A stretch of DNA of 64,000 nt, taken from contig JAXGGA010003067.1 of assembly GCA_038373865.1 (NCBI GenBank), positions 45,420 to 109,419 on the forward strand, read 5' to 3'. This document shows, in pieces, positions 24,601 to 34,504 of this stretch (the first letter of the stretch is position 1; each line of letters begins with the position of its first letter). Below the pieces are notes generated by a model that worked only from the letters and a program-made list of their open reading frames with translations, searched no databases and was not told the origin of the DNA. This DNA comes from Uloborus plumipes (taxonomy: Eukaryota; Arthropoda; Arachnida; Araneae; Uloboridae). Position numbers and translations under genes: made by a program.

Positions 24601-24940
24601 GATATAGCAATCACTCCCGCGCAGAACACGTGCGATTGCTCCACCCCCCTTGGAGATATTGACAAACAAATTGAATCAGCACCTGTACTCAGTAGGGTCT
24701 ACCTATGGACCAATTTTCGTTTGATTCCGCCGGTCACTTCCTGAGATATAGCACTCACTCCCGCGCAGAACACGTGCGATTGCTCCACCCCCCTTGGAGG
24801 AATTCGCTAAACAAAGTCAGGTGCACCAGTTCACATGGTGGTACATATGTGCAAAAATTTTTGTTCGATTTCATGCAGTACTTTTTGCTCTAACGCGGCC
24901 ACAAAAACTGGTCACACACATACAGACTCACACACAGACA

Positions 24941-24976
<36 letters not shown>

Positions 24977-27900
24977 GACATTTTCCAAAAATGGTCGAAA
25001 TGGACTCAGCGCACCTCAAAACGTGCAAATCCGTCAAAATTCGACATTCGAAAATTTTCACGAAACCAATACTTTCTTCTATATATTAGATATAGAAGAA
25101 AGTAATAAATGTCACTGAAAATGAATTAAAAGGTGTTTTTATTCGTAATAAATGCTGTTTATACCAAAGTTTTCCAAACGCGTTTGCAATAGCCGTTGAT
25201 TTGTTATTTTTACTTGTATTGTAAATATTTTAGCAAGGTTGTTTTCCCGGCATCAACACTGCGCTGGTAAAGAAACAATTTTTACAGAATTCATTTGCTT
25301 TTTTTTATATTGACGATAAAATAGTCCGCACCCAATTAGTGAATAGGCTACATATAGATATACATTTTAGCGTCTCCAGAAAAAAAAAGTTCTAGAACTT
25401 TTCTAACTCGATACGTGTAGTTGGAAATTTTTTTGGCAGCTTTGAGCTTAGGTTGAAGAACGAGCGTTGAAGATCCGATGAGATTGATTTGCAATAAGGA
25501 CCTGAGCAGTTGTAGTTGTTAGTAAGAGAGCAGCTTTCATATTCATTCATCTGAAAATACATATATTTTAAAAATAATAAGTACATTCTAATTTTTGTTA
25601 TTTCATATCCCGTCAAAATTATGGATGAAACCAAGGCTAATTTTATAGTTATAAATAAACTGTAAAATTGCTAAATTTACAGTTATAAACTGTAAAATTG
25701 CTAAATTTACAGTTATAAACTGTAAAATTGCTAAATTTACAGTTATAAACTGTAAAATTGCTAAATTTACAGTTATAAACTGTAAAATTGCTAGTTTTAC
25801 AGTTTAGTACTGTGCATTTTACAGTTTTAAACTGAACCTTTGCCGCCAGTAATATACTACTATGTTTAAAGTATAATGCAGCAAATTTTTTTGTTGTTAA
25901 ACTGTAAAATTTCTAATTTCACAATAGCAAACTATGAAATTTCTAATTTTAGTTTATTACTGTGCATTTTACAGTTTTAAACTGGAGCTCTGTTTCCAGT
26001 ATTATACTGTAAAAACAACAGTTTATTCTTTGCAGTGCAGCACGGCCCTAAAGGAGGAAAACTTACTTTCGAGGCAGGGGTACAGCTCCCGCCAGTCGCA
26101 CCTCCCTCTGGATGGAATGAAGTGCTGATCCCCGGGGCACGTCTTCTCTACAGGAATCCAATTCTTGCACAAATAGTAGGACCTGCAGAGACTCCCTGGT
26201 TTCGGGAAAGAGCCGTTGCTCTTGAGGCACTTCTTGGTGTCCCGGTTGAAGAAATAGAAGGCGGATGATGCCCCGAAGATGCCTAGGGAGCAATAGGACG
26301 GAGTGATTTTTTTAATTTATACGTCAAAACTACGTGATTGCAAGAAATAAATTTGAAGAATCATGAACATGTACTCCCACTAAGAATTTGCTTTTGAAAC
26401 GTCATGAACTTAGAATCTATAAAAGATTTTTTTTATTTTCTAGAAAAAGGTTTAAAAAAAAAAAAAAGTGGTATTTTTTAATGACTTTTTTTCAAAGGAT
26501 AAAACGGGGTCATATTCTTAGTTACCAACCATTTCTGATTAAGGGGACATGATACTGGACTTATCTCCTTCATCCAGGATAAAAAATAAGCTTTTCAAAG
26601 CGTCACATATCACCTTTATTCACTTGCCCCTTCAATTGTTTCAGAGGAACCACGAAATTATACTCCGCGTAGCAAGTGGCCTCTGAAGAGTCACAAAAAG
26701 TACTTCCTAGTATTAGGAGTTGTTTCAGAATAAACGTGAAATTAGGGTCCATGTAAGGAGCTGTTTTGAAGGGCGCATGGAATTATGTTCCACACAAGAA
26801 TTTTCTCCGGCCCACCATCTAGTGGTCAGAGAAGGCTTGCTGCTGACGGAGTGGGGGGTCCCTGGTTCGAATCTCGGCTCGGGCATGGATGTGCTTTCAC
26901 TCTCTCCTCGTCATACAATCTTCCGTCCAACACGTGATCTTAGCCCATAATATTTTTGCACACACCATTTCATTCTTTGCCTCTTTATATATATTTTAAT
27001 TTATTTATTTATTTATTTTTTATTATTCTGTTTGTTTCGTTTAGACATCTTTTCATATCTTTTTGTTTTGTAAGTTCTTTGTCATGCTGCTTTTGTATTG
27101 TACAATGTTATTTGTTTTATTCTATTTTTATTATATGCAATGTTTTGGTGTCTTAATAATAAATTTGGACACCGACTCCGACTGCCGGCTCACGAAAAGA
27201 CCCTGGCAGTCATTCAACGGCAGTCGGTAGGTGCACTCTCACTCTCTCTCTCTCTCCTCGTCCTGTGTGCGAATGTGTTGTAGTGCTGTGAGCTAAGGAT
27301 CCTACAAAAGGGGAGCTGAATCATCCGATATTTTGGTTCCAAAAAGGCAAGTGTGGAACCACTGATATCTACTCAAGTCGCGTTGAAAAAAATGGCAGCA
27401 AAGCTTGAGATGCAGCTCCCAAGGTGATATTCGACTATTTTTGTCCATATGACAAAAACATTTTGTAAACTTAGGATTAAACCAAGTGCAGTATGGAAAT
27501 GGGCTTAATTACAGGAAACATATTTCCCAATTACAGTTTTTAAATTTGAAAAATAAGTTATCTTTCTAGATTTACCAAATGTGGCGCTTTATCCATCTGA
27601 TCATAAGTTATTTTACGCCAGGGCAATCAGGGACAGTATTAACGTGTTTCCTAACAGTCAAACAAATCTGGATCCAAAGCTATCTTGGAACCAAAATGTC
27701 GGATAAGTCAGCCTGTCTTCTAAAGGAGCTCTACTGTGAACGGTTGTCTACCCTACAAACGGGTACTTATGTCATGTGGGTACTGCGGAAGTCGGACTTG
27801 ACACCAAATGACTTTACAGTTGGAAAAGTGAAGCAGCGCACCCCAAATTGCCAGACTTGCTGATGGCACTAGACAGCAGCAACAGCAACAAGAACTTGCG

Positions 27901-30028
27901 TTTGAATGAACCCAAAAATTATATTCCATACATGGAGTTGCGTTTAAAGGAATCATGAAATTGAATGACCCTATCTGTTCAAACTTGATATCCGTATTTT
28001 AAGACGTAAAATCTTGGTAAGGGTTCACTCACGCAAAGATGGGCTACTAGATTACTAATTTAACTTTTAGGTAAAAAGTATGATTCCGGGCATGAACTTC
28101 TTACTACAGATAAGCAAAGGAGAGAAAGAAGAAACATGATCCAGTTACAGTGAACTCTCACTTATGCGTCGGACCAAGGGACCAACAGAAAGAGGCGCAT
28201 AAGTGAGAGAGACGTATAAGTGAACAAGCCTATCTAAAGGACTAAAACGCAACATAGGTTCTATTGAGAGAGTGAATAAGAATGTTTCTATAGACAAGGG
28301 ATATATTACTACGGTTTGGCAATTACTGGAACGTAACTGCAATGATCAAGAGAAAAAAAAATTGTTGCATACCTAATTACAAACTGTTCCCTTTAAAACG
28401 ATCAATAATAGGTAACTGTCCCTCTCCGAACTCTAGTTCATGCGCAAAAAATGCCTTCCGTGAGCAATAGGCGAATGATTAATGGGGAAAGTGAAGAAAA
28501 ATGCTTATTTTTTAAATAATATAATTTTTTTGTTTACATTTTAGGGAAAATTCGGCGCATAAGTGAAATATGTATCTTTAGAGCGACGCAGAAACGATTG
28601 ATACTATCATTATTTTGCTATGAAACGTGCTGGGGCCATTCAAAATCGTCGTATAAGTGAAAAAGGCGTATAAATGAGGCGGCGTATAAGTGAGAGTTCA
28701 CTGTATTTACGTTTATCAAAAATGGAGGATATTAAGAGAAACCATTCTAGAGACATGGGTCACTGTTTTAAGATTTTCAAATGCCAGGCTAATCTTGTTA
28801 TGAGGAAAAATGACTACTTCAGTAAAGTAGTAAGCATTTGGAATTGTTGACCAAAGCAGCTTTTACTTGCAATGGTGTGAACAGTTTTAACTGGTCTCTT
28901 GATCTTCATTGTAGTATAATAAGTGGACAGGTGGTGGTATAATAAGATGTGGTATCAGCCAAGTTGGTCACAATGCCTGTTGCTGTTCACCACTTTGTAC
29001 CTACTGGTTACTTAATCGAAGGTTTTATTACAATATTACTACTATTGCAGAAATTATTGAAGTTAAAATTATATTTTAGTAGGGTGAGGTGTAGTAAAAC
29101 GGGTCACGGGTTAAAAGGGGTCAGTTTGCAGTCAACTTAAAATGTAAACACAATTAAAAAGGATTTGCTAAAAATAAAATTGTCAGAATATTTATTAGTT
29201 GGTTGTCAACAAATTTTCATCACAAAAAAGTCTCTCTTGTGAATATGGCAACAGAAAGATAACATTTTATCAGCATCAGATGTTGCTTTGTTAAATATGC
29301 AGTTGACAAACTTTTAGAAATCGCTCATATTTTATTCCATAACAGGGCAAATTAGAGGTATTTTCTCATAACAGAAGACTCTTATGTCCGCTAACAGCGG
29401 TACGGTATGAATTTTGGATGGAGTAAAATGGGTCATAGTTAGACTAAGCTGTTTTTTCTTAATATTTAGTCCATAATTACATTTATAGCACGAGTCACAC
29501 ACGCTGATAGTGAAAGAATACAAAAAACACATTTAACAGAATCAAGAATGATGAATTGCTATGCGTTTAATACAAAAAATAAAAAATGATGCTGTTGAAA
29601 AGGCCCATAAATTATAAGAAGATTTAATTTTCAATGAGCCTCACCAAAATAATTCTTAAGTATGAAAATAAAATTGTTTAAGGTAATATTTTCTTGTCTT
29701 TTCATTGGAGTTACTTCCTTGTTGAACAGTTCAGTAATATTTTAAATTCTTCTTTTTTCGCACTACTTTCGATCTGTTTTACTCCATCATAAATCAACAC
29801 TTTTGCGGCTATTATATTGATATTTATTTGAAATTAAAACATATTTTCTGAAATTGCAGTTATTTATTTAGGATAAATCTAATGTCAAAATGTAGCTAAA
29901 ATGCAACATATAAATATAACTCCTCCTCAGACTACCCTGTACAATTATAATGATATGGTTGCTATCAAAATGCACAGATGTATATTGTACTTACCTAAAA
30001 CCACGAAAATGTTTAGGAAGAACTTCAT
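17877..30028 (-). CDS. Gene B: secreted peritrophin-like protein, 3 CBM14 domains and Thr/Pro mucin region (4 exons)
   Basis: Exons 30028-29995, 26282-26067, 20971-20792 and 18646-17877 join in frame (1200 nt, 399 aa plus stop). All introns are GT-AG and every junction is phase 1. The order is signal peptide (MKFFLNIFVVLGIFGASSA), CBM14-1, CBM14-2, a ~185-residue Thr/Pro-rich stretch, CBM14-3. Domains 1 and 2 share Cys spacing 13-5-9-12-7. The mucin-like stretch, RTT repeats then TTTTPTAPP repeats, should be heavily O-glycosylated. Such proteins bind chitin in the peritrophic matrix, cuticle or other extracellular matrices (family knowledge); the tissue cannot be read from sequence. CBM14-3 has Lys at Cys2 and a stop at the Cys6 position. 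A further symmetric exon could be hidden in the large introns. Confidence 0.88.
19552..19803. mobile_element. MITE with GGGTCAGGGGGAAAAACCAC ends
   Basis: The left arm GGGTCAGGGGGAAAAACCAC (from about 19558) is inverted at 19769-19800. CAGTTG flanks both sides as a possible target duplication, with a short AAGG duplication on the left. Lies in intron 3 of gene B. Non-coding. Confidence 0.65.
20458..20760. repeat. GC-rich segment, possible MITE remnant
   Basis: Begins GGCCCATTCACATTACGACC and ends with CGGTAGTAATGT, a partial inverse. Its CpG-rich interior resembles the style of the element at 45176-45579. The right end abuts gene B exon 3. Confidence 0.35.
20792..20971 (-). CDS. Gene B exon 3: CBM14-2
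   Basis: A 180-nt phase 1-1 exon, acceptor TTTTTCTTTCAG and donor GTAAGT. Encodes a complete chitin-binding type-2 domain from RKECIRPNGNF to WPELYTCVE. Cys spacing is 13-5-9-12-7, plus an extra Cys directly after Cys3 (FQCCNGN). Aromatic residues typical of the chitin-binding face (VYF, EWPELY) are kept. Confidence 0.92.
21317..22609 (+). mobile_element. Complete mariner element, 1293 bp
   Basis: Inverted repeats CATGGTGCGTCCC (21317 on) and GGGACGCACCATG (ending 22609), similar over about 30 bp, are flanked by TA on both sides (21315-21316, 22610-22611). Length and layout are typical of mariner. It sits in gene B intron 2, antisense to the gene. Confidence 0.96.
21513..22538 (+). pseudogene. 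mariner transposase, one nonsense codon
   Basis: A 342-codon frame from ATG at 21513 to TGA at 22538, broken only by TAA at 21633-21635 (codon 41, where Gln is expected in ...FQSQVFRWHKSF-type sequences). Downstream the 292-codon frame is intact. The N-terminal part is the helix-turn-helix DNA-binding region; the catalytic triad is in TGDESWIF, HHDNAPSH and TPDLVPADFFLFP, the last two Asp 34 residues apart (D34D). Cut-and-paste transposition in the nucleus is the family role. One point mutation, few other defects and well-kept ends suggest a fairly young copy. Confidence 0.95.
22821..23465 (+). mobile_element. Helentron-like non-autonomous repeat R, copy 1
   Basis: Begins TCTGGTATGGACCCCACACT with ACTTCCTTTTACGTG close to the left end; the right end is a hairpin, ACTTCCTTTACTACGT then AAAAAGAAGT. 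The interior has several CGCCAAGTTGG palindromes. It aligns almost end to end with 58741-58965 plus 61151-61705. A left subterminal block that repeats the 3' hairpin, and no target duplication, suit a Helentron/HINE; this class is inferred. Confidence 0.6.
23571..23640 (+). repeat. Penelope-type tail fragment
   Basis: CCTCGAAACAGCTGTTTGC resembles the GAAATAGCTGTTTGC-type segments at 56210-56240 and 43060-43090 (inverted). Confidence 0.35.
24493..24793. repeat. 144-bp tandem duplication
   Basis: Units start at 24493, 24637 and (partial) 24781, each opening TGCTCCACCCCCCTTGGAG. The two full units differ at only two or so bases, so the duplication is recent. Confidence 0.92.
24905..24980. repeat. 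CA/CAGA microsatellite
   Basis: ACACACATACAGACTCACAC followed by a long CA tract and CAGACAGACA. Confidence 0.9.
25655..26037. mobile_element. ACTGTAAAA-type MITE with 30-bp tandem repeats, copy a
   Basis: Five 30-bp units (AGTTATAAACTGTAAAATTG plus ten bases) occupy about 25650-25800, followed by ACTGTGCATTTTACAGTTTT and a right end ACTGTAAAAACAACAGTTTA ... TTGCAGTG at 26037. Related copies at 34505-35465, 43674-43966 and 50296-50638. Its right end lies 30 bp from gene B exon 2. Confidence 0.65.
26067..26282 (-). CDS. Gene B exon 2: end of signal peptide and CBM14-1
   Basis: A 216-nt phase 1-1 exon, acceptor CTATTGCTCCCTAG, donor GTAAGT. It starts with IFGASSAFYFFNRDTKKC, finishing the signal peptide, and encodes a six-cysteine CBM14 domain ending DWRELYPCLE, with spacing 13-5-9-12-7 as in exon 3. 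Confidence 0.9.
26810..27890 (+). mobile_element. tRNA-derived SINE (family 2), interrupted copy
   Basis: Head at 26815-26890 with B-box TGGTTCGAATCTCGG; body pieces at about 27225-27310 (CTCTC run, CTGTGAGCTAAGGATCCTAC) and 27740-27895 (GCGCACCCCAAATTGCCAGA and a CAGCAACAGCAACAA tail). The intervening stretches are A/T-rich insertions or divergence. Confidence 0.6.
28146..28705. mobile_element. MITE with CAGTGAACTCTCACTTAT ends, copy 2
   Basis: TACAGTGAACTCTCACTTAT and its inverse at 28684-28705. Aligns in reverse orientation to 15414-15969, including the ACTTATRCG submotifs. TA at both ends. Confidence 0.85.
28706..29994 (-). other. Intron 1 of gene B, no distinct feature
   Basis: AT-rich. 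Scattered GGGTCA/AAAACGGGTC words near 29090-29130 and 29428 hint at an old element; no boundaries could be fixed. Confidence 0.35.
29995..30028 (-). CDS. Gene B exon 1: start codon and signal peptide
   Basis: ATG at 30028, 11 codons (MKFFLNIFVVL) plus one base, donor GTAAGT. The phase-1 end matches exon 2 and completes a classical signal peptide. Confidence 0.85.
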
Positions 30029-30057
30029 GGTTGTGTCAACTTTTCTTCAACTCTTCA

Positions 30058-30103
30058 TCATCTGAGTAAACAGCTTAGAATTCCTTCTCAATACTTTTAA
30101 ATA
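30058..30103 (-). promoter_or_regulatory. Possible core promoter of gene B
   Basis: On the minus strand TATTTAAAAG (30103-30094) lies about 35 nt before an initiator-like ACTCAGATG (30066-30058), itself about 30 nt upstream of the ATG. The spacing fits a TATA-Inr promoter; inferred from sequence only. Confidence 0.4.
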
Positions 30104-30993
30104 ATATGCTGTAAGAGTTAAAGAGTCCTAAAAATGTCCCTAAATTAATTTAACATATGTTTGCTCTCAAATGCTACAGTTCAAAACCGTTGGAAGTATT
30201 GATTACTTCCAATAACAGACGGATTGATTCACCCGAGCCAATCTATTGCCAATTATTGCGCATGTCTTTTTATCATTTTGTGGGAAAAGATCAAACGGCT
30301 TCGATTCTGTTTCTATTTGATATTAAAAACCGATGAGATAAGGCCCAAAGAATTTGCAGACATCATCCGAAGAGCATTATCGGTATTTTGAACTGATTAG
30401 TGGGGACGAATGCAAACAAAGCCGACGGTTTTGTTGTAATCATAAAAAAAAAAACAACTTTCAGTGTCCTTTCTACTAGTACAGAAAATAGCTTAGGTCA
30501 ATTGGAGTGGAAGGAGACATGATTTTAATGTTTAAACTTTAACATCTTCCCTTTCTTTGGGATGAATTGAGAGATAAAATTTCGTGCATTGTGCCGCGAC
30601 TTCAAGCTGAGCGAGAAGATGGGTATGGAAAAAATTTGACTTTGACTGTTTGGTAGCGAAGTAAATGCAAATAACATTTTCAAATGGCTGAATGAGCCAA
30701 GCGGGAGGGACAGAGCACTGCCGAATGAATTGAAGTGATGAATTCTTTTAAACTTTGTTGAAAATTCAGAACTGTGAGAAAATGCCATAAATTACAAGTT
30801 TCAATCATTTGCAGATCTGAGTTCAATGTGAAAGATGTACCAAGACTTCGTGAATAAAAGCAATAAATAAAACTAAACGCAATTGTGAACAAAAACACGG
30901 GGAGAAGAGAACAATTCAGAGCAGTGAGGGTACCATTATTCTCTCCTAGTAAAACTACAGGTTGCACTATGCACCTTTAAGAGTGAAACGTTG

Positions 30994-31126
30994 TAGTACC
31001 AGCGGCACCCCCTGAGGGGCGACACTTGACTCACTGTAGCTACCTTGAAGGTGCCATTTGGCTTCTTCGGGTGCCATGGGTCACCCACGGGGTCCCATAA
31101 GACCCCCTCGAGGTGTCGCTGGTGCT
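30994..31126. repeat. Short inverted-repeat element
   Basis: GTACCAGCGGCACCCCCTGA is mirrored by CCCCCTCGAGGTGTCGCTGG. About 130 bp, GC-rich against its surroundings, lying between genes B and the receptor gene. Confidence 0.5.
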
Positions 31127-31439
31127 TCATTCTTAAACTTCATCTTTTCAACCCGGTGCACGTTGAGTTAAAGGTATCGATTTGACACCCTAATTGCAGG
31201 TGCAATTTCTTGGACTTGGAAGATAAGATCTTTGGACTTTGGAGCTAAGAACTTTACACTCCGCTGCAAAAAATGTACAACTGCTCGGGCTTCCCCAGAT
31301 TACATTTTGGACTTCTAGGGTCTGTCTACCGGAGATCTAAGAGATAGACTGGGTCTTGTCATTGATCTTTTGAGAGTGAGTAATTTATTGGATTTAATCT
31401 AGCGCTGCTCTGCCAGCTCTCGCGGATTTGAAAGAAGAA

Positions 31440-31680
31440 GAGGTGTCGATGCAATAATTGCCGATTATTTTGAGAAATGAATCGTTTCTTTGACTATATA
31501 ACAGTTACTGTTTCTCTTCTTTTTTATTAAAGTCATTGATGAAGCCAACTGTTTTACTTTAAAAAATGTTTTGACAAGAATATTTAAGGACTAAGAATAA
31601 TGTACACATTACAATTAATTCCTCTCAAATCTGTCAAAATACCACAAGTAACAGGTTCATGTTACAAGTTCTAGCTACCT
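31440..31680. repeat. 240-bp repeat unit U1, abutting the receptor gene 3' end
   Basis: Contains TATTAAAGTCATTGATGAAG and ends AACAGGTTCATGTTAC just before the receptor stop codon. Homologous to U2 (about 32770-33010), U3 (33010-33250) and U4 (33250-33430). Its minus-strand translation has TLIKKKRN, like the receptor N-terminus. Confidence 0.75.
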
Positions 31681-31687
31681 GTAGTTT

Positions 31688-32884
31688 TCAGTTCCTGTTT
31701 CGAATTGTATCAATCAATAAGCCATATGACAGAACTGTTCCCATGAACTTCAACGACTTGTTTTTCGTCAGCGTAAACAAGTTCCAAACGGAAAATGAAG
31801 TACCTTGCCTGATGTCCAAAAGCAGTCCGAAGTTTCTTAAACTCGCACCTTCGATATTCTTCAAAGTTTTTGCACTTTCATGAGCCAACAGCGAAGACTC
31901 GTGTAAGTGAACAGTGGAAATCGCCAGCACGACATAAATAAGAGTGACGTAAGCGATGGGCCCGAGTACACTCAATTTGCAAAACGGCGATTGCCTGACG
32001 AGGTCGTCTATCACGTACCACAGTCCAAAAAGAAAGAAGTCGGCCACGAACACCAAAGTCAAGAAGACCGACACTGACAGCATCCCGTCGAATCTCTTCA
32101 GTAGGTTCTGCAGAAGCGAATAACTCTGGAATAACTCGCTGACGTCTCTGGAGCTCTTGCAAACGATTCGGAAAAGCATTCCGAAGTGAAGGCAGAGCGC
32201 GAAAAGGAAAACAGCGAATACTCCGAATAAATGCTCGATGCTTAGACAGATGCACATTTTGAGCAAAAAGAGCATTGTGTAAGCTGGGGGAGGATCGCTC
32301 GGTGACTCGTCATTGTGACTTGTTTTGTTGAGTGGCATATTCATGCTGCAATAATCATACCAAAATAGGAAAGAGGTAAAAGTGAAAACAACCCAAACGA
32401 CAGTGACCGATATTAACGAAACATGGCACCAGAACTTGATTCTTGATGCGTGTTTTTCATACTCACTGTCAATTTTGATTTCGTTCAAGCGCCTCAACAG
32501 GCGTTTAATCGTCTGTTTGTGTTTCAGAAGGCTGCATCTCACCAGTAAGCCGCCGAGGCATTCTATGAACACGGTTAAGGAGACGGAGGCAACGTCAAAA
32601 TCGTCTGCAATAAATACCAGACAGAATGTGACGGTTGTGGCGGCACAGCCTAAGATGCAGAGAGCAATCGTCAGAAGTTTCCTCAGAAAACGAGCGCTCG
32701 GTCCGACCCACTTGAACTGCAGGTCGATGCCCTGAAGAATGAAAAGCAGCAAAACCGATTCATTGAAGTGGACGGCGATTGTCTCTTGCTGATGATTATT
32801 TTGAGTAAGGCACCGTTTCTTCGACACTGAAACAAATTCATTGTTTCTCTTCCCTTTTATTAAAGTCATTGAGGAAACCAACAT
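31688..32884 (-). CDS. Gustatory-receptor-like 7TM protein
   Basis: An intact single-exon frame of 398 aa, within the usual 350-450 of arthropod gustatory receptors. Hydrophobic segments sit at about residues 69-93, 100-118, 153-175, 203-236, 267-290, 307-325 and 379-394. The C-terminus (FMGTVLSYGLLI near TM7) corresponds to the family's TY-x-x-x-x-x-Q signature in altered form. The role by family is a ligand-gated cation channel in chemosensory neurons; no ligand can be inferred. The annotated ATG lies inside repeat unit U2, and Met6 is an alternative. The first ~40 residues are hydrophilic and may be less reliable. Not operonic; it lies between genes B and C on the same strand. Confidence 0.8.
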   Translation of the reverse strand: MLVSSMTLIKGKRNNEFVSVSKKRCLTQNNHQQETIAVHFNESVLLLFILQGIDLQFKWVGPSARFLRKLLTIALCILGCAATTVTFCLVFIADDFDVASVSLTVFIECLGGLLVRCSLLKHKQTIKRLLRRLNEIKIDSEYEKHASRIKFWCHVSLISVTVVWVVFTFTSFLFWYDYCSMNMPLNKTSHNDESPSDPPPAYTMLFLLKMCICLSIEHLFGVFAVFLFALCLHFGMLFRIVCKSSRDVSELFQSYSLLQNLLKRFDGMLSVSVFLTLVFVADFFLFGLWYVIDDLVRQSPFCKLSVLGPIAYVTLIYVVLAISTVHLHESSLLAHESAKTLKNIEGASLRNFGLLLDIRQGTSFSVWNLFTLTKNKSLKFMGTVLSYGLLIDTIRNRN

Positions 32885-33430
32885 TTTAATTTTTCAAAGT
32901 CTTGCTCTCCAGAATATTCAAAGACTAAAAGTGATGCCATCTACACTTCGTCATTTACTGCTTTCCAAATCTCTAAAAGTACAGATTCAGATAACAAATT
33001 CAAATAATCCTCTAAATTTGAACTCTGCAGCTCACTGCCGATTATTTAGAGAAGTGAACTGTTTCTGTGACAATATAACAGTCAGTTTCTCTTCCTTTTT
33101 ATTAAAGTCATTGATGAAACCAATTTTTCTCTTTCAAATATGTTTTGACAAAAATATTTCAGGACTAAGAATAATGTAAATATTACAGCTAATTCTTTTT
33201 AAATCTGTCAAAGTACCACAAGTAACAGGTTCATGTTACAGTTTCTAGTCGTCTTTAAAATTTAAGCTGCAGTTCAATGTCGATTATTTTGAGAATGGAG
33301 CCATTTCTTTGGCAGTATAACAACTATTTTTCTTTTTTTATTAAAGTCATTGCTGAGACAACATGACAGAATATTTTTTACCTTCCTTTTTAATAAAGTC
33401 CTAGCTAGATCAGATATTATGTGCTTACCA
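32770..33430. repeat. Tandem 240-bp units U2-U4 over the receptor 5' end
   Basis: Three head-to-tail diverged units, each with GATTATTTxGAGAA, TTTATTAAAGTCATTGATGA and, in part, GACTAARAATAATG and TACCACAAGTAACAGG. U2 covers the receptor start codon; U3 reads LVSSMTLIKRKRN then stop on the minus strand. Confidence 0.75.
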
Positions 33431-34504
33431 CAGAATATTTAAACACTAAAACACGTATTCATTGTGCTGTTCAAATTGCTCAAAGCACAATTTTTGAGCA
33501 TAAAAACATACGTTAAATAAGGTTGAGTCCATCTTCTGGATTTTGAGAGGTTCATTATTGAAATTGACTGTACAAATAATGGGGGGGGGGAGGGGGGAGT
33601 CATAACTGTAATATATAGTCACCGGGTAATCTCTTGAAATTGGAGTCTCCAAAACATAGTTGCAATCTGTCTTTGGTTATTTTTATTGGGTTTCAGTACC
33701 TATAACACCCACTTTAGCTCTCAAGAAGAATAAGGGAGTTGTGTTTATATGATACATTTTAATAGATAATGATTTTATTTAATTTTAGAATTATGTAACT
33801 ATTATTTTCTAAACAGTGGCTACACTGAACAGAACACACGATACTAATCAAACATTATTTTATTAAAAGGCAAAAAGAATACTTTTCACAATCCCATGTT
33901 TGTTGTGCGTGACCTAATTTGCTTTCATTTTTTTCACCCAATTCGTAAATATGCAATTTATATTGTAAGTTCAAAACAACAAATTTTCTTGAATGATAGC
34001 AAATAAAATATTCAGATATTAATCATTCTTCGCCATCCTTCACCCTATTAATCTGAATAATATGGTTTACGATTTAGATACAAAGCTTAGTACTTTAAAT
34101 GTACTTAGTGTAGGATGTATTCTTTCATGCCTTTTAACGTTTGTTTAATTTGAAAATGATACAATTGAAACTCAGTTTTGTTCGTTTTCGAATATGATAT
34201 AGGGTAAACGAAAGTTCATTTTGAAAGTTTAAATTATTATTCTGTTGCAAGGATCTAATGATAGCTGTGAAATCGATACATTAGCATTTTTTTAATAAAT
34301 GTTTTCCGATTCGTCTGAAATTCATCAGTTCTACAAACTGCTATTCCATACTTAAAGAGCAGCTTTAATAAATCGCTCTATTGTCAATCTCTAAAAATAA
34401 TGAATAATGTATGGAAGTATAATACATTACTTTGCTTTAAAAGAGTAAATACAAAAGTATTAATAAAATTTCACAAGCACTATTTGATTGATAGTTTAAA
34501 GAAC
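33430..34504. other. Intergenic AT-rich DNA
   Basis: A GGGGGGGGGAGGGGGG run lies at about 33581-33598. No gene, RNA or bounded element seen. Confidence 0.4.

Larger units (their letters stand above)
24032..25103 (+). mobile_element. Second Helentron-like repeat with tandem units and microsatellite
   Basis: ACTTTCTTCTATATCTATC near the left recurs as a 3' hairpin, ACTTTCTTCTATATATTAGA followed by its inverse, at 25071-25103. It contains two 144-bp tandem units and a CA/CAGA microsatellite (24915-24980). Built like repeat R but of different sequence. The left boundary is uncertain. Confidence 0.5.

Noticed and set aside
24493..24980. Possible CRISPR-like repeat array
   Set aside because: The 144-bp units are contiguous tandem copies without spacers, next to a microsatellite, in eukaryotic DNA.
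25392..25634. Minus-strand ORF with an acceptor-like site, possible extra exon of gene B
   Set aside because: In phase 1 it hits a stop at once, and it has no CBM14 cysteines in order; the frame that is open does not join to exon 2.
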